Assembly: GCA_910578605.1 (NCBI GenBank)
Contig: CAJTQG010000006.1
Coordinates: forward strand, 1 to 64,000
Source: an uncultured Lachnospiraceae bacterium
GTDB lineage: Bacteria; Bacillota; Clostridia; Lachnospirales; Lachnospiraceae
Length of the DNA: 64,000 nt
Reading direction: 5' to 3'
Made by a program: the position numbers and the translations under genes. The first letter of the stretch is position 1. Each line of letters opens with the position of its first letter. This document shows positions 27,565 through 38,100 of this stretch, piece after piece. The notes below the pieces were generated by a model. The model ran no database searches, was not told the DNA's origin, and saw only the letters and a list, made by a program, of their open reading frames with translations.

Positions 27565-28869
27565 TTAAACAACTGTAATAGTAGCTTTTCTCGTTGCTTT
27601 TCTTCCCAACAAATCCTTCACCGTATAGGTAATCTCATATACACCTACTACCTGCAAAGAATATTTCCCTTTTATCTGAATCTCCTTAGTAATATCATTG
27701 CCGCAGGAATCCACAGCTTGAATTCCCTTCAGCAAATCTATGCTTGTCCCCCTTCGTACATGTAAGTTCTTCACACCTTTTATGTTAGGTTTTGCCGAAA
27801 TCCATGGATTATTCACATCTGGGTCCGTCGGGTCCCAAACACTATCTTTTGGAATTTTGATAACCTCTGGTTTTCCCAGCGGTCCACTTACCTCGTCTTC
27901 ATAAATCTCCACAATTGTGCCATAAGCACAATTGTCATATATCCACTTGGCATCCTCCACTGTCAAACGAATACAGCCATGTGAAACGCTTTTGCCCAAT
28001 CGGTTAAATTCTGTGGCAATTAATGTATTTTTTGACATGCTGTCATAAGAAGAGGAATGAAACAAAATATCGTTCACAATTCTCACCGCATACTGTCCAT
28101 ACACTCCATAAAACAATGCACGAAATGGATATCTCTCTCCGGCTTCATACACACCAAGAGGTGTATTTTTTCCACCGGTAGAACATCTCATCGCCTTTAC
28201 TGGTATAGAATATCTACCTTTCTTATCGCTTTTATAGATAGTTACACAGTTTTCTAAGCGATTTACACTGATATAATAAGGATTTCCATTATATTTTTTC
28301 TTTGGTTTATAATCAGAAGCTTTGTTATCTTTATTATCTTTGTTTTGTTCACTATTCTTTTTAGTGCTAGTTTCTGCTGGCTTAGCTTCATTTGTATTTT
28401 TTGTTGTACTTGATTGTATATTTTGTGATGTGGTCTGTGTATTTTGAGTTTCTGGATTTTTCATTGTACTGTTTGATGCTTCTTTTGTATTGGCAGTGTT
28501 ATCCTCTTTAGAAGCTTTGCTTCCCTGTTCTAATACTACCTGTGTTGTATTTCCTGAAATCTCCTCTGACACTTTTTTTACTTCTCTTCCCTCTACCCCT
28601 GTCTTGTTTTGTTTCTTTACTCCTAGTAAATCTGTTTCCTGATATATAAAAAAGATACAAATACACAGCATTGCAGCGCCCAGTAGAGAGACAGCAAGCT
28701 GTTTTCTTCTCTTTTTTCCAAATAGATTTTGAAGCTTCTCCTTAAGAAAGCAGCCTAAATGATGGAAAAAAAGCAAAACAGCTACCAAAGCTATCATAAG
28801 ACAATAGGGAGTATGGTGTCTTTTACCATATTCTATTAACTTTTGTACACATTTTGGTTTACGCTTCAT
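27565..28869 (-). CDS. L,D-transpeptidase (YkuD) with Ig-like C-terminus
   Basis: The 434-residue protein has a basic N-terminus, a short hydrophobic segment around 25-38, a second membrane helix near residues 55-75, then a Ser/Thr/Asn/Lys-rich linker to about 200. The YkuD catalytic domain has the active site SHGCIRLT at about residues 298-305. A C-terminal Ig-like (DUF5011-type) domain ends in GVYEITYTVKDLLGRKATRKATI. It should cross-link peptidoglycan through meso-diaminopimelate (3-3 links) or attach proteins to it. A GAGG site precedes the ATG. Confidence 0.9.
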   Translation of the reverse strand: MKRKPKCVQKLIEYGKRHHTPYCLMIALVAVLLFFHHLGCFLKEKLQNLFGKKRRKQLAVSLLGAAMLCICIFFIYQETDLLGVKKQNKTGVEGREVKKVSEEISGNTTQVVLEQGSKASKEDNTANTKEASNSTMKNPETQNTQTTSQNIQSSTTKNTNEAKPAETSTKKNSEQNKDNKDNKASDYKPKKKYNGNPYYISVNRLENCVTIYKSDKKGRYSIPVKAMRCSTGGKNTPLGVYEAGERYPFRALFYGVYGQYAVRIVNDILFHSSSYDSMSKNTLIATEFNRLGKSVSHGCIRLTVEDAKWIYDNCAYGTIVEIYEDEVSGPLGKPEVIKIPKDSVWDPTDPDVNNPWISAKPNIKGVKNLHVRRGTSIDLLKGIQAVDSCGNDITKEIQIKGKYSLQVVGVYEITYTVKDLLGRKATRKATITVV

Positions 28870-28974
28870 CTGTTACCTCGTTTTCGTTTTTCATCATTTG
28901 CCCCTGTATTCTAACACATTCCGATAAAAAAAGATAGTATTTATTCAAGGAAAAGAAAGATACAATTGATTTTA

Positions 28975-31140
28975 TTAGTGTTTATCTATGCCCCTCAAAG
29001 GATGAAACACTCTGTCTTTTCCGTTTCCCGATATTTTTTTTGCTGTTTCCATAGCTTCTTTGCAAAAATATTCTTGGGAACAAAGTAAATTTTTCCCTCT
29101 TTTATCTACTTTTCCATAGATGCCATCCTTTCCTAAAAGGTGGGCTTTCATTGTGTCCTCCAGCTGAATCTCTAAAATATGAATCACTTCTTTTTTTAGT
29201 TTTTCTTCTTCCACTGGAAACAAAATCTCAACACGCTTATCTAAATTTCTTGGCATCCAGTCCGCACTTCCCATGTACACCTCTTCCATGCCATTATTAT
29301 GAAAATAAAAAATTCGACTGTGCTCTAAAAAAGTGCCGACAATGGAACGCACGGTAATATTTTCACTCACTCCTGATATTCCTGTCCTTAAACAGCAAAT
29401 TCCTCTCACTATCAAATCTATTTTCACCCCTGCCGCAGAAGCTTCATACAAAGCACTGATAATACCTTTATCACACAGAGAATTCATCTTTGCTATAATA
29501 AATGCTTTTTTCCCCTCCCTTGCATATTTAGTCTCTCTCTTAATTAAGGAAATGAATTTATCCCGAAGCCAAAGGGGTGCCAGACTTAATTTATTCCAAA
29601 ACAATGGTTCCGAATAACCTGACAACATATTAAATACTGCCGTGGCATCCTCTCCAATTGCCTGATTGCATGTGAGCAGTCCCATATCTGTATATAACTT
29701 TGCTGTGGAGTCATTATAATTTCCTGTGCCTAAGTGGACATACCTTTTTATTCCCTCTTCCTCCCGACGAACTACCAAAGTAATTTTACTGTGTGTCTTT
29801 AATCCCCGTAGGCCATAAATTACATGACAGCCTGCTTTTTCCAGCTGAATTGCCCAGTTAATATTATTTTCTTCATCAAATCTAGCCTTAAGTTCCACCA
29901 ACACCGATACTTGTTTGCCGTTTTCTGCCGCCTGGGCAAGAGATGCAATAATTGGAGAATTACCGCTGACACGATATAATGTCTGCTTAATGGCAAGCAC
30001 ATTTTCATCCTTTGCTGCCTGCCTGACAAAATCCACTACTGGCTCAAAAGATTGATATGGGTGGTGAAGCAATATATCACCCTTTCGTATCTTTGTAAAA
30101 ATATCCTCCTCCCCCGCCAATGCTGGTACAGGCTGAGGTGTATATTTCTTTTCCCTAAGGTGGTCAAAGCCCTCTAAACCATATAATTTCATAAGAAAAG
30201 TCAAATCTATAGGTCCATTGATAAGATACACATCCTCCTCCTTCATGTGCAGTTCCTCCTTCAGCACATGGAGCAGTCTCTTATCCATCTTATCCTGCAC
30301 CTCTAAACGTATCACCTCTCCCCACTGCCTTTTCTTAAGCTGTTTTTGTATTTCCTTGAGCAAATCTGCCGCCTCATCCTCATCAATTGTTAAATCTGCA
30401 TTTCTCATAATTCGATAGGGATGTGCACAAACTACCTTGTAATTTAGGAATAAATATTCTATATTTCTCTCAATAATCTCCTCCAGCAAAACAAGTGTTG
30501 TGTCTTTCACATTTTCCGAAGGAATCTTTACAAACCTCTGTAAGCCGCTTGGAACTTGAACTGTAGCAAATTCCAACTCCTCCTGATTTTTATTTCCCTT
30601 CTTTCCTCCCTTTTTGTGCTGTATCAATGCCCCTATATTTAAAGATTTATTGCGAATTAAAGGAAAGGGCCTAGAGGAATCTACTGCCATCGGTGTCAAA
30701 ACCGGATAAATTTCATCCATAAAATATTTATCAACAAATTTTTTTTGTTTTTCATTCAACTCCTCATGATGACTAATCATTTTAATCTTATTCTGCTTTA
30801 ACAGCTGCAGTAGAGAACGATTCCAAGTGGAATACTGCATTGCAACTAACTGATGGGTCTTTTTGTTGATATGCTTTAATTGATTCTTTGGAGTCAAACC
30901 AGCCAAATCTTCCTTCTCATAACCGGCATGCTCCATATCTTTAAGGGACGCCACTCGTATCATAAAAAATTCATCCAGATTGGAGGCGGTTATACTCAAA
31001 AACTTCAAGCGCTCAAACAAAAGATTATTTTTATCTCTTGCCTCCTCCAACACTCGATAATTAAAATCCAGCCAACTTAATTCACGGTTCGTAAAATATT
31101 CTTTTTTTCCAAAATCCCGCTCTTTATCTTTCTCTGCCAT
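28975..31140 (-). CDS. ppk1: Polyphosphate kinase 1
   Basis: The 721-residue enzyme makes polyphosphate from ATP reversibly. All PPK1 parts are visible: the N-terminal FTNRELSWLDFNYRVLEEA, the LKTHSKITLVVR segment holding the autophosphorylated His, the HLGTGNYND block and the second conserved His in GTFLEHSRIFYFHN. Length is typical. The true start is the ATG 3 bases downstream of the ppx stop codon, with AAGGAG at good spacing; the TTG just before it is not needed. It is translationally coupled to ppx/gppA. Confidence 0.96.
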   Translation of the reverse strand: MAEKDKERDFGKKEYFTNRELSWLDFNYRVLEEARDKNNLLFERLKFLSITASNLDEFFMIRVASLKDMEHAGYEKEDLAGLTPKNQLKHINKKTHQLVAMQYSTWNRSLLQLLKQNKIKMISHHEELNEKQKKFVDKYFMDEIYPVLTPMAVDSSRPFPLIRNKSLNIGALIQHKKGGKKGNKNQEELEFATVQVPSGLQRFVKIPSENVKDTTLVLLEEIIERNIEYLFLNYKVVCAHPYRIMRNADLTIDEDEAADLLKEIQKQLKKRQWGEVIRLEVQDKMDKRLLHVLKEELHMKEEDVYLINGPIDLTFLMKLYGLEGFDHLREKKYTPQPVPALAGEEDIFTKIRKGDILLHHPYQSFEPVVDFVRQAAKDENVLAIKQTLYRVSGNSPIIASLAQAAENGKQVSVLVELKARFDEENNINWAIQLEKAGCHVIYGLRGLKTHSKITLVVRREEEGIKRYVHLGTGNYNDSTAKLYTDMGLLTCNQAIGEDATAVFNMLSGYSEPLFWNKLSLAPLWLRDKFISLIKRETKYAREGKKAFIIAKMNSLCDKGIISALYEASAAGVKIDLIVRGICCLRTGISGVSENITVRSIVGTFLEHSRIFYFHNNGMEEVYMGSADWMPRNLDKRVEILFPVEEEKLKKEVIHILEIQLEDTMKAHLLGKDGIYGKVDKRGKNLLCSQEYFCKEAMETAKKISGNGKDRVFHPLRGIDKH

Positions 31141-31143
31141 CAA

Positions 31144-32670
31144 TTACACTCCTTTCTTCTTTAAAATGGGAGTAATTCCATATACTTCCTGAAAAAACTC
31201 TGCCTTTTTCGGAAATAATCCTCGCTCCAATGTAATATCTTCATTCGTCTTTGCCGTAATAATAAGCTGGTCATCTTTTACATGTACTACAAAATCCTTA
31301 AATTTATGCTTATGACTCCTGTCAATTGCATTAGCTACACGCAAAATCGCCGCCAATTTTGTAACGATATCATATTCCTGCTCCAACAATCTTTCATTCT
31401 CAAAATCTGGTATATCAATATTGTTATATTTTACTATATTTGCCACAATTTCCTTGTCATGCTCCGTCAAGCCTATAATCTCTGTAGCTTGAATAATATA
31501 GTAGGAACATTGGGCTGACTGATTCATACTGATATATTTCCCACAATCATGTAAAATAGCCGCAATCTGCAGTAGATTTCTCTCACTTTTACCAAAACCA
31601 TGATATTTTTTCATGGCATCAAAAATCTTAATCACCGTATCCTCCAATAAGGTAATATGCTGCATATTGCCATTATAGCGCTGTGCAGCCATCCTTGCAG
31701 ATTCTAACGTATCCTCCTTAAAATCATGTCCCTCTGATAATTTATATTTTTTATCGCCAAAATTAACTGCCATTCCGTCACACAAGTCAATGGCTGTCAA
31801 CCAAATTTTCTGCGCATTCGTCACATCCAAAATTCTCTCATAAGCCATGGCGCAAGGCATCAAAAGAGCAGCATTTTCTTCTGATATATTTAACTTTGTT
31901 GAAATTTCCATAGGACTTTTCCCCTTAAGAGTTTCAAACCGCTGCAAAAATTGTTTTTGCTCCATCTCCTCCCACAGCTTCATAGTTTCTCTGTTGTCCT
32001 TTTTTGCCAAATATAATATATAATCTCCAACTGCAATCACATGCTTTACCGGATAATCCTTCAAATACATTCTCTTAAAGGTTTGCATATCATTATCCAT
32101 CAATTCCAATATAAGCTGGTCAAGCACTACCTTTTCTCTGCTAATCGGATATAAGGTTTCCCTGATTCTTAATGAACCCAACTTAATATTTTGGGTGGCA
32201 ACTACTTTTTTCTTCTGAACCAGAGAAATCTGAATGCTCCCTGGCCCTACATCTACTATGGCCGCCCCCTCATTCCACACATTTTTCAAATCGTTTTCCA
32301 ACAAAACCAAGGCTTTATAATTGTAAAATCTTTGGATGGCGTTTCCCAATACCTTTACTTCCATTCCTGTTTGAACCCGAATCCTATCTAGCACAATTCT
32401 TCTATTTGCCGCCTCCCTAAATGCACTAGTGGAACAAATCTCATACTCCTGCACCTGATAGGTTTTCATAATTTCCTTATATTCCTCTAATACTTGACAC
32501 AACTCCTGAACTGTTTCTTTGCTTATTTTTTTATATACATAGGTTTCATGACCGATTCCCATTACATGCCACACAGTATCTATCATTTTAATTCCAGTTT
32601 TGGAGGACATCTCGTACACCTTTAATTTCACCTCGTAGGAGCCAATGTCAATAGCTGCAAAACGTGTCAT
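31144..32670 (-). CDS. ppx: Ppx/GppA exopolyphosphatase with HD domain
   Basis: The 508-residue protein has an ASKHA-type Ppx/GppA domain (AAIDIGSYEVKLKVYEM, then IVDVGPGSIQIS as the second phosphate loop). A C-terminal HD-type domain follows, with the motif AAILHDCGKYI near residue 405. Ppx hydrolyses polyphosphate; GppA acts on pppGpp. Both are possible here. The start is the ATG with GGAAGGGAG upstream, 23 codons inside the longer frame. The stop codon lies 3 bases from the ppk1 ATG, so synthesis and breakdown are made from one transcript. Confidence 0.9.
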   Translation of the reverse strand: MTRFAAIDIGSYEVKLKVYEMSSKTGIKMIDTVWHVMGIGHETYVYKKISKETVQELCQVLEEYKEIMKTYQVQEYEICSTSAFREAANRRIVLDRIRVQTGMEVKVLGNAIQRFYNYKALVLLENDLKNVWNEGAAIVDVGPGSIQISLVQKKKVVATQNIKLGSLRIRETLYPISREKVVLDQLILELMDNDMQTFKRMYLKDYPVKHVIAVGDYILYLAKKDNRETMKLWEEMEQKQFLQRFETLKGKSPMEISTKLNISEENAALLMPCAMAYERILDVTNAQKIWLTAIDLCDGMAVNFGDKKYKLSEGHDFKEDTLESARMAAQRYNGNMQHITLLEDTVIKIFDAMKKYHGFGKSERNLLQIAAILHDCGKYISMNQSAQCSYYIIQATEIIGLTEHDKEIVANIVKYNNIDIPDFENERLLEQEYDIVTKLAAILRVANAIDRSHKHKFKDFVVHVKDDQLIITAKTNEDITLERGLFPKKAEFFQEVYGITPILKKKGV

Positions 32671-32840
32671 AACTTCATCTCCCTTCCTATGTGTTTTTAT
32701 ATTCACGTATTTCAAATCAATATTTATCTCATTTTTCAAATCATAAATAACAATCCAATAAATGATACAAGCTTTTCATCCTTTTATTTTCTAGTGATAA
32801 CCTATCTCTATAAAAATGACTCCTCTATTATCTCATTGTT

Positions 32841-33968
32841 TTAATAATTACCTAAAATCTGCACCTTTCGCGCTTCCTCACAAACAGCATGCAGGGCATT
32901 TTTTACTGCTGCATCATGCAAATTCCCTTCAAATTCTATAAAGAAACGATATTCCCAACTTTTACCCACAATAGGTCTAGACTCAATTTTCGTTAAGTTT
33001 AAATCATTAAAAATAAAATGAGATAAAATTCCATAAAGACTTCCACTCTCATGGGGCAGCTCCAAATACAAAAATACTTTATCCGCATTTTTTTTACATA
33101 CTGGCTCATTAGAAACAATTATGAATCTAGTAGCATTTTTTTGATTATGTACAATATTTTCCTTCAATACCTTTAGGCCATAAATCTCCGCCGCTTCCTT
33201 GCTGGCAATAGCTGCCTGGGATTTATCCTGCTCCTCCACAACTTTTTTTGCGCTTCCAGCCGTATTTGCCTGTGCAATTTGCCGCCAATTGGGATATTGT
33301 TCTAAAAAGTCTGAGCACTGCATTAACCCTTGGGGATGTGAATACACAGTATGTATATTAGATAACTCTGCCTCAGGAAGTCCTAAAAGCGCATGGGAAA
33401 TTTTTATGTCTATGATATCCACAATAGTAGGATTATATTTCACAAGCAAATCATACACATCATTGACAATTCCCGCTGTAGTATTTTCAATGGGAAGCAC
33501 TCCATAGCTGCATTCTTTGTTGACAACGGCTTCCATCACCTGACCAAAGGTTTTCACTGGCTGGCATTCTACATTTTCTCCAAAATATTTTTTGGATGCC
33601 ACATAACTGTAGGCACCTGGTACTCCCTGATAAACCACTTTCTTTGTTTCTTTTGGAATATGTTCTACAATCCGAAAGGGCATATCAAGCCCCATATCTC
33701 TATCAATCATCGCCTGGTACTGAAGTTTTCTGCTGGTTGCCATAATTTGCTTAAACAACTCCTGTACGCCCTTTTTATTAAACTCACTATGAGCTAGTTC
33801 CTCTACCGCGCTTAATTTTTGCAGCTCTCTTTCCCTGTCTAGCACTTTTTTCCCTGTCTGCAGCTTTGTTTTTGCCACCTCCTTGCAAAGCGCCATTCTT
33901 TTTTCAAATAAACCTACCATTTCTTTATCTATCTCATCTAACTGTTTTCGTATATCCATTAAATCCAT
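32841..33968 (-). CDS. pheA: Bifunctional chorismate mutase / prephenate dehydratase
   Basis: The 375-residue P-protein has an AroQ-type chorismate mutase domain at residues 1-90 (MDIRKQLDEIDKEMVGLFEKRM). The prephenate dehydratase domain spans about 110-290 (VPGAYSYVASKKYF, the ENTTAG loop and NKNATRFI-like QKNATRFI). An ACT domain at the end (LPHESGSLYGILSHF, and ESRPI) should mediate feedback by phenylalanine. The start is set at the ATG of MDLMDI; a GTG four codons upstream is possible but lies only one base after AAGGA. It follows cysK on the same strand by 62 bases. No T-box seen. Confidence 0.94.
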   Translation of the reverse strand: MDLMDIRKQLDEIDKEMVGLFEKRMALCKEVAKTKLQTGKKVLDRERELQKLSAVEELAHSEFNKKGVQELFKQIMATSRKLQYQAMIDRDMGLDMPFRIVEHIPKETKKVVYQGVPGAYSYVASKKYFGENVECQPVKTFGQVMEAVVNKECSYGVLPIENTTAGIVNDVYDLLVKYNPTIVDIIDIKISHALLGLPEAELSNIHTVYSHPQGLMQCSDFLEQYPNWRQIAQANTAGSAKKVVEEQDKSQAAIASKEAAEIYGLKVLKENIVHNQKNATRFIIVSNEPVCKKNADKVFLYLELPHESGSLYGILSHFIFNDLNLTKIESRPIVGKSWEYRFFIEFEGNLHDAAVKNALHAVCEEARKVQILGNY

Positions 33969-34030
33969 CTCTATCGTCACATCCTTCTATCTGCTTTGTT
34001 TGTGTCCTTCCAAATATTATGATTTGTCAA

Positions 34031-34960
34031 TTAGTCATGAAATAAAGGGGTTGAGAAATATCTCTCCGCTGTATCCGGCAATACTGTCACAACCGTTTTT
34101 CCTTTTCCCAACTTCTTTGCCAGTTTTTTTGCCGCTGCCACATTGGTACCGCTAGAAATTCCGCACATTATTCCCTCTAATCTTGCCAAATCCTTTGCCG
34201 TCTGGATTGCCTCCTCGTCTGTCACCACATAAATTTCATCATATATTTCCTGATTTAAAATATCAGGAATCAGTCCATCCCCTATTCCCATCTGCAAATG
34301 CGTTCCGATAGTACCCCCTGCTAATATTGCTGCATTTTCCGGCTCCACTGCCCAAATTTCAATGTCAGGATTCTGAGCCTTCAATACCTCCCCAATGCCG
34401 GTTATCGTTCCTCCTGTTCCGATACCTGAACAAAATCCATGAATCGGCCCTGCCACCTGCTCCATAATTTCTAGTCCTGTATGATGCCTGTGTGCACAGG
34501 GATTGGCTGGATTTTCAAACTGCTGCGGAACAAATACATTGGGATTTTCTTCTGCCATCCTAAGAGCAGTCTGCAAACATTCATCAATACATGCGCCAAT
34601 ATTGCCATCATCATGAATCAGCTTAACTTTGGCCCCATAATGCATCACTAATTTTCTTCTCTCCTCACTGACGGAATCAGGCATGATAATAATCGTCTGG
34701 TATCCCTTCACAGCACCAATTAATGCCAAACCGATTCCCTGGTTGCCGCTAGTTGGCTCTACAATAATCGTGTCCTTATGTATTTTTCCTTGCCGCTCTG
34801 CTTCCTCAATCATATTCAGTGCGGTTCTAGTCTTAATAGAGCCTCCTACATTTAAACCTTCAAATTTTACTAGTATCTGTGCCTCATCCTCCTGTGCCAT
34901 GCGATTTAAACGAATCATAGGTGTATGCCCAACTGCTTCCAATATATTCTTATATACCAT
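34031..34960 (-). CDS. cysK: Cysteine synthase A (O-acetylserine sulfhydrylase)
   Basis: The 309-residue PLP enzyme joins O-acetylserine and sulfide to make cysteine. The PLP lysine is in GGSIKTRTALNM, the substrate loop is EPTSGNQGIGLAL, and the phosphate-binding loop is GIGTGGTITGIGE. Length equals that of typical CysK. The start is the ATG preceded by AAAGGA, 8 codons inside the longer frame. It has a predicted promoter about 180 bases upstream, leaving a leader of some 170 bases with a 9-bp hairpin. pheA follows. Confidence 0.96.
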   Translation of the reverse strand: MVYKNILEAVGHTPMIRLNRMAQEDEAQILVKFEGLNVGGSIKTRTALNMIEEAERQGKIHKDTIIVEPTSGNQGIGLALIGAVKGYQTIIIMPDSVSEERRKLVMHYGAKVKLIHDDGNIGACIDECLQTALRMAEENPNVFVPQQFENPANPCAHRHHTGLEIMEQVAGPIHGFCSGIGTGGTITGIGEVLKAQNPDIEIWAVEPENAAILAGGTIGTHLQMGIGDGLIPDILNQEIYDEIYVVTDEEAIQTAKDLARLEGIMCGISSGTNVAAAKKLAKKLGKGKTVVTVLPDTAERYFSTPLFHD

Positions 34961-35011
34961 TATTTTTATCCTTTCTGCTGACAACAGATTCTATATTATA
35001 TGTATGAAATC

Positions 35012-35042
35012 ACAGACAGGAACATGTATATGCCCTGTCTGT
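35012..35042 (-). promoter_or_regulatory. Hairpin in the cysK leader
   Basis: A perfect 9-bp stem, ACAGACAGG/CCTGTCTGT, with a 13-base loop lies about 50 bases before the cysK ATG. It has no T-run, so it is not a standard terminator. It may affect ribosome access or be bound by a regulator. Confidence 0.35.
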
Positions 35043-35136
35043 TCACTATCTTTTTACATTATTGCTGATTTCACTGGCTATTAAACGCCGCATCCTCAGT
35101 TTTGCAGCTTTAGCCACATTGTTGTCACTGACAAAT

Positions 35137-35165
35137 ATTGTATCAGATTCTTATTGATTATTCAA
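35137..35165 (-). promoter_or_regulatory. Predicted cysK promoter
   Basis: On the minus strand TTGAAT and TACAAT are separated by exactly 17 bases, about 175 bases upstream of the cysK ATG. Both boxes are two or fewer changes from consensus. Confidence 0.5.
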
Positions 35166-35194
35166 GTATTCCCCCTCCGGCTTTCCCCAAAATA

Positions 35195-38100
35195 CTATTG
35201 AACACAAAATGTGAGTTTTTTCTTGATTCCCGCTTTATTTTCTGCCACAATCTTGTATTTTCCTTTTTTCTTTATATCAAATTTACCTTTTCTCAGACTT
35301 TTTCTGCTTATTTTCTTATCATTTATCTTTACATATGAAATGCCGCTTTCTTTATCCCCAAAAGCTACTGTAACTTTTTTATTATATTTTCCTTTGTTTT
35401 TCACTCCCTTCAACTTTGGCCCTGTCCTGTCTATAATAAACATTTGGCTCTGCACGCAGCATGTGTCTCCTGCAGGAGCTACAATTTTGAAATATTCAAT
35501 TAGTTTTATCCCTTTTTTCACATTTAAATGCCCTTTCTTGCTCTGTTTCCAACTTAGCTTATCTGGATTTTTCCCTTTCTTTACTGTCTTGAAAAACACT
35601 TTATATCCATAATCCAGCAATTTTTTAAAAGAAAATCTAATGGTCTTTTTCCCACAATATATTTCTGTTCCTATTTTCTTTTTCTCATTAATCTTAATAG
35701 CTGTATTGCATTTTATATTTTTAATAATACCAACCTTGCTCTCCTTCTTCCCCTGTCCTTGGTTGTAATTTTTCCCACCTGATACATAAGACTTGCCATC
35801 TGTGCCGTTCTTATTTTTTACATTGTTATTATCGTCTTCTTGCTTTCCGGCGGGAAATCTATTATTCATCTCTTTTCCAACCACACATAACATAGTTTTT
35901 AACTCTCCGCTGCTCACCTGAATCTGATTATTCCCCTTTGACAATATTGTAGGAACAATGTTAAAATCCAATATCTCTTCCTTACAGCCATTATTATATA
36001 GCTTTGTGACTTTGATGTGGGCTGGCACCACCTTAGTTCCTTCCATTGTATCTCCCATATAAACAGCTAAAATTCCCGTTGCGGTCTTCTCTCTCCCCTC
36101 TAGGCTCAAATAACAGGTTTTATCCAATGCCTTTATGCATATAGAATTCATACCTGCCTGAATATCATAATTGCCCAACTCATATTCTTTCATTTCCTCC
36201 TTTTTTCCATTATCATAATATCCAAATACATGCAGCTTTCCTTGATCTATAGCCATTCCCTCCAAAATTTGTCCATCATAGGAAGCGCCAATTTCTAACA
36301 AAGAAGGTTCCTTTCCTTCAATTTTCAATTGTGTACTTATATTTTCATATTGTATTTGCAGTACATTTTCCCCCAGCTCTATTTTTTTCTCCTCCACATA
36401 ATATCCAGTAATCTCCTCACAACTTCCATTATCATAGTATGCTAAAACTTTAAGCTTTTCACCCCTTAGAAACATTCCTGCTGTCACCTTCTCATCCCTG
36501 TATTCCCCATGAATTGCAACTATTTTTTTCTTTTTTCCTATAACCTTTACAGTGCCTGACACATTTTCAAAATCAATTTTTACCTCATTTTCTCCCTGTC
36601 GAATCTGATAATCTTCTATAGTGTAAGCATCACAGTTCTCACAAGTATCATTGTCAAACCACAACAACACCTGCAGTTTGCTCCTGTCTAACAAAGCCCC
36701 TTCTGTCACATCCCCTAAATACTGCCCCGTAATACCTACAATACTTTTTTTCACCCCATATACTGGACAGCTTGCACTGCATTCTCCATACTCCACCTCT
36801 ATATAATTGATTCCAGGTACAATATTTTTCTTATGAAGACTATATTCTACCAGCTCCTCCTGAGTATCATTATCATAGTAAGCTGTCACCTTCAATTTTT
36901 CACTCTCCGGCTCATTCCCCTCTAGTACCTCCCCATCATACCATACAGTCAAATATTTGATTGTCTTAGCTTTTCTTTTTACCTTCAATAAAGTTTGTTT
37001 ATTTTTATAGGAAAGCACCAGTTCATTTTCTCCTGCTCCGCTGCCTCTCACCCACTCCTCTGACAAACTTATATCCTTTTCTTCTGCCCTTATCCTCTCT
37101 GTAGTTCCATTGTTATAATACAAGGTAACCTGAATTTTTGACCTGTCCAATCTACACTCCTCCAGCACCTCCCCCTCATATACTGCTTCTATTGCATCTA
37201 AGCTTTTTTTAGTTCGCACAACGTTTAATATGCAGGAACACCCTTGGTAGGTTAAGGTAATCACCGATATTCCATCTCCCTCACCCTCTGTTATTCTTGT
37301 GGAATAGTGAATCTCCTCACTTTTTCCATCCAATGTCTCTCTTGCTCCATTATTATAGTTTACAAGCAGTACCACATTTGACAAATCAATTTCCATTCCC
37401 TCTAAAACACTTCCATTGTATGACGCACTTAGGGAAGTTACTTTTTTAGGTATAATTTCCACACTGGTCCTTGCAGTCACACCGCAATAACTTGCCTCAA
37501 TATTTATAAGACCTTTTCCATCATTCCAGCTTTCCCCTTTGTTTATTTTAATGCCTCTGTCATTTCCATATAATGTATATGTGCCAAAATACTGGGACAC
37601 ACAAGTCAATTTTACTAACCCCTGCATCAAAGAATCCCCCTGTAAAATTTTATCTCCTTGATAAACAATATCCATTCGTAAAATATTATCTGTAATGGGA
37701 ATCACCTGTTCCACTTCCGGATTCCTTGTCTTAGAATATATGTGCTCTAAGCTGCAGTTCAAAAAGGCATTCTCACTGATTTTCACAATACGATTGCTGT
37801 CCTTCACAACAAATGACTCTATTTGATGACACCCCTCAAATATTCCAGCATCCAGACTATACAATCCATCCCCAAAATATATATTGACAATTCCCTTCAA
37901 AGATGGATAATTGTAAAATGCCCCCTTTCCAATTGAATAATTGCCACTGCCCAATTGCATATTTTCAACAACTGTACCAATAAATGCTTTTTCCTTCATC
38001 TCCACTTCCATTTGCTCCATAGATAATCTTGAGATAGTTGAAAAACAAATTCCGTTGCTCTCTATCACCATTCTTCCCCATTCGCAGTTCATCTCTTCAA

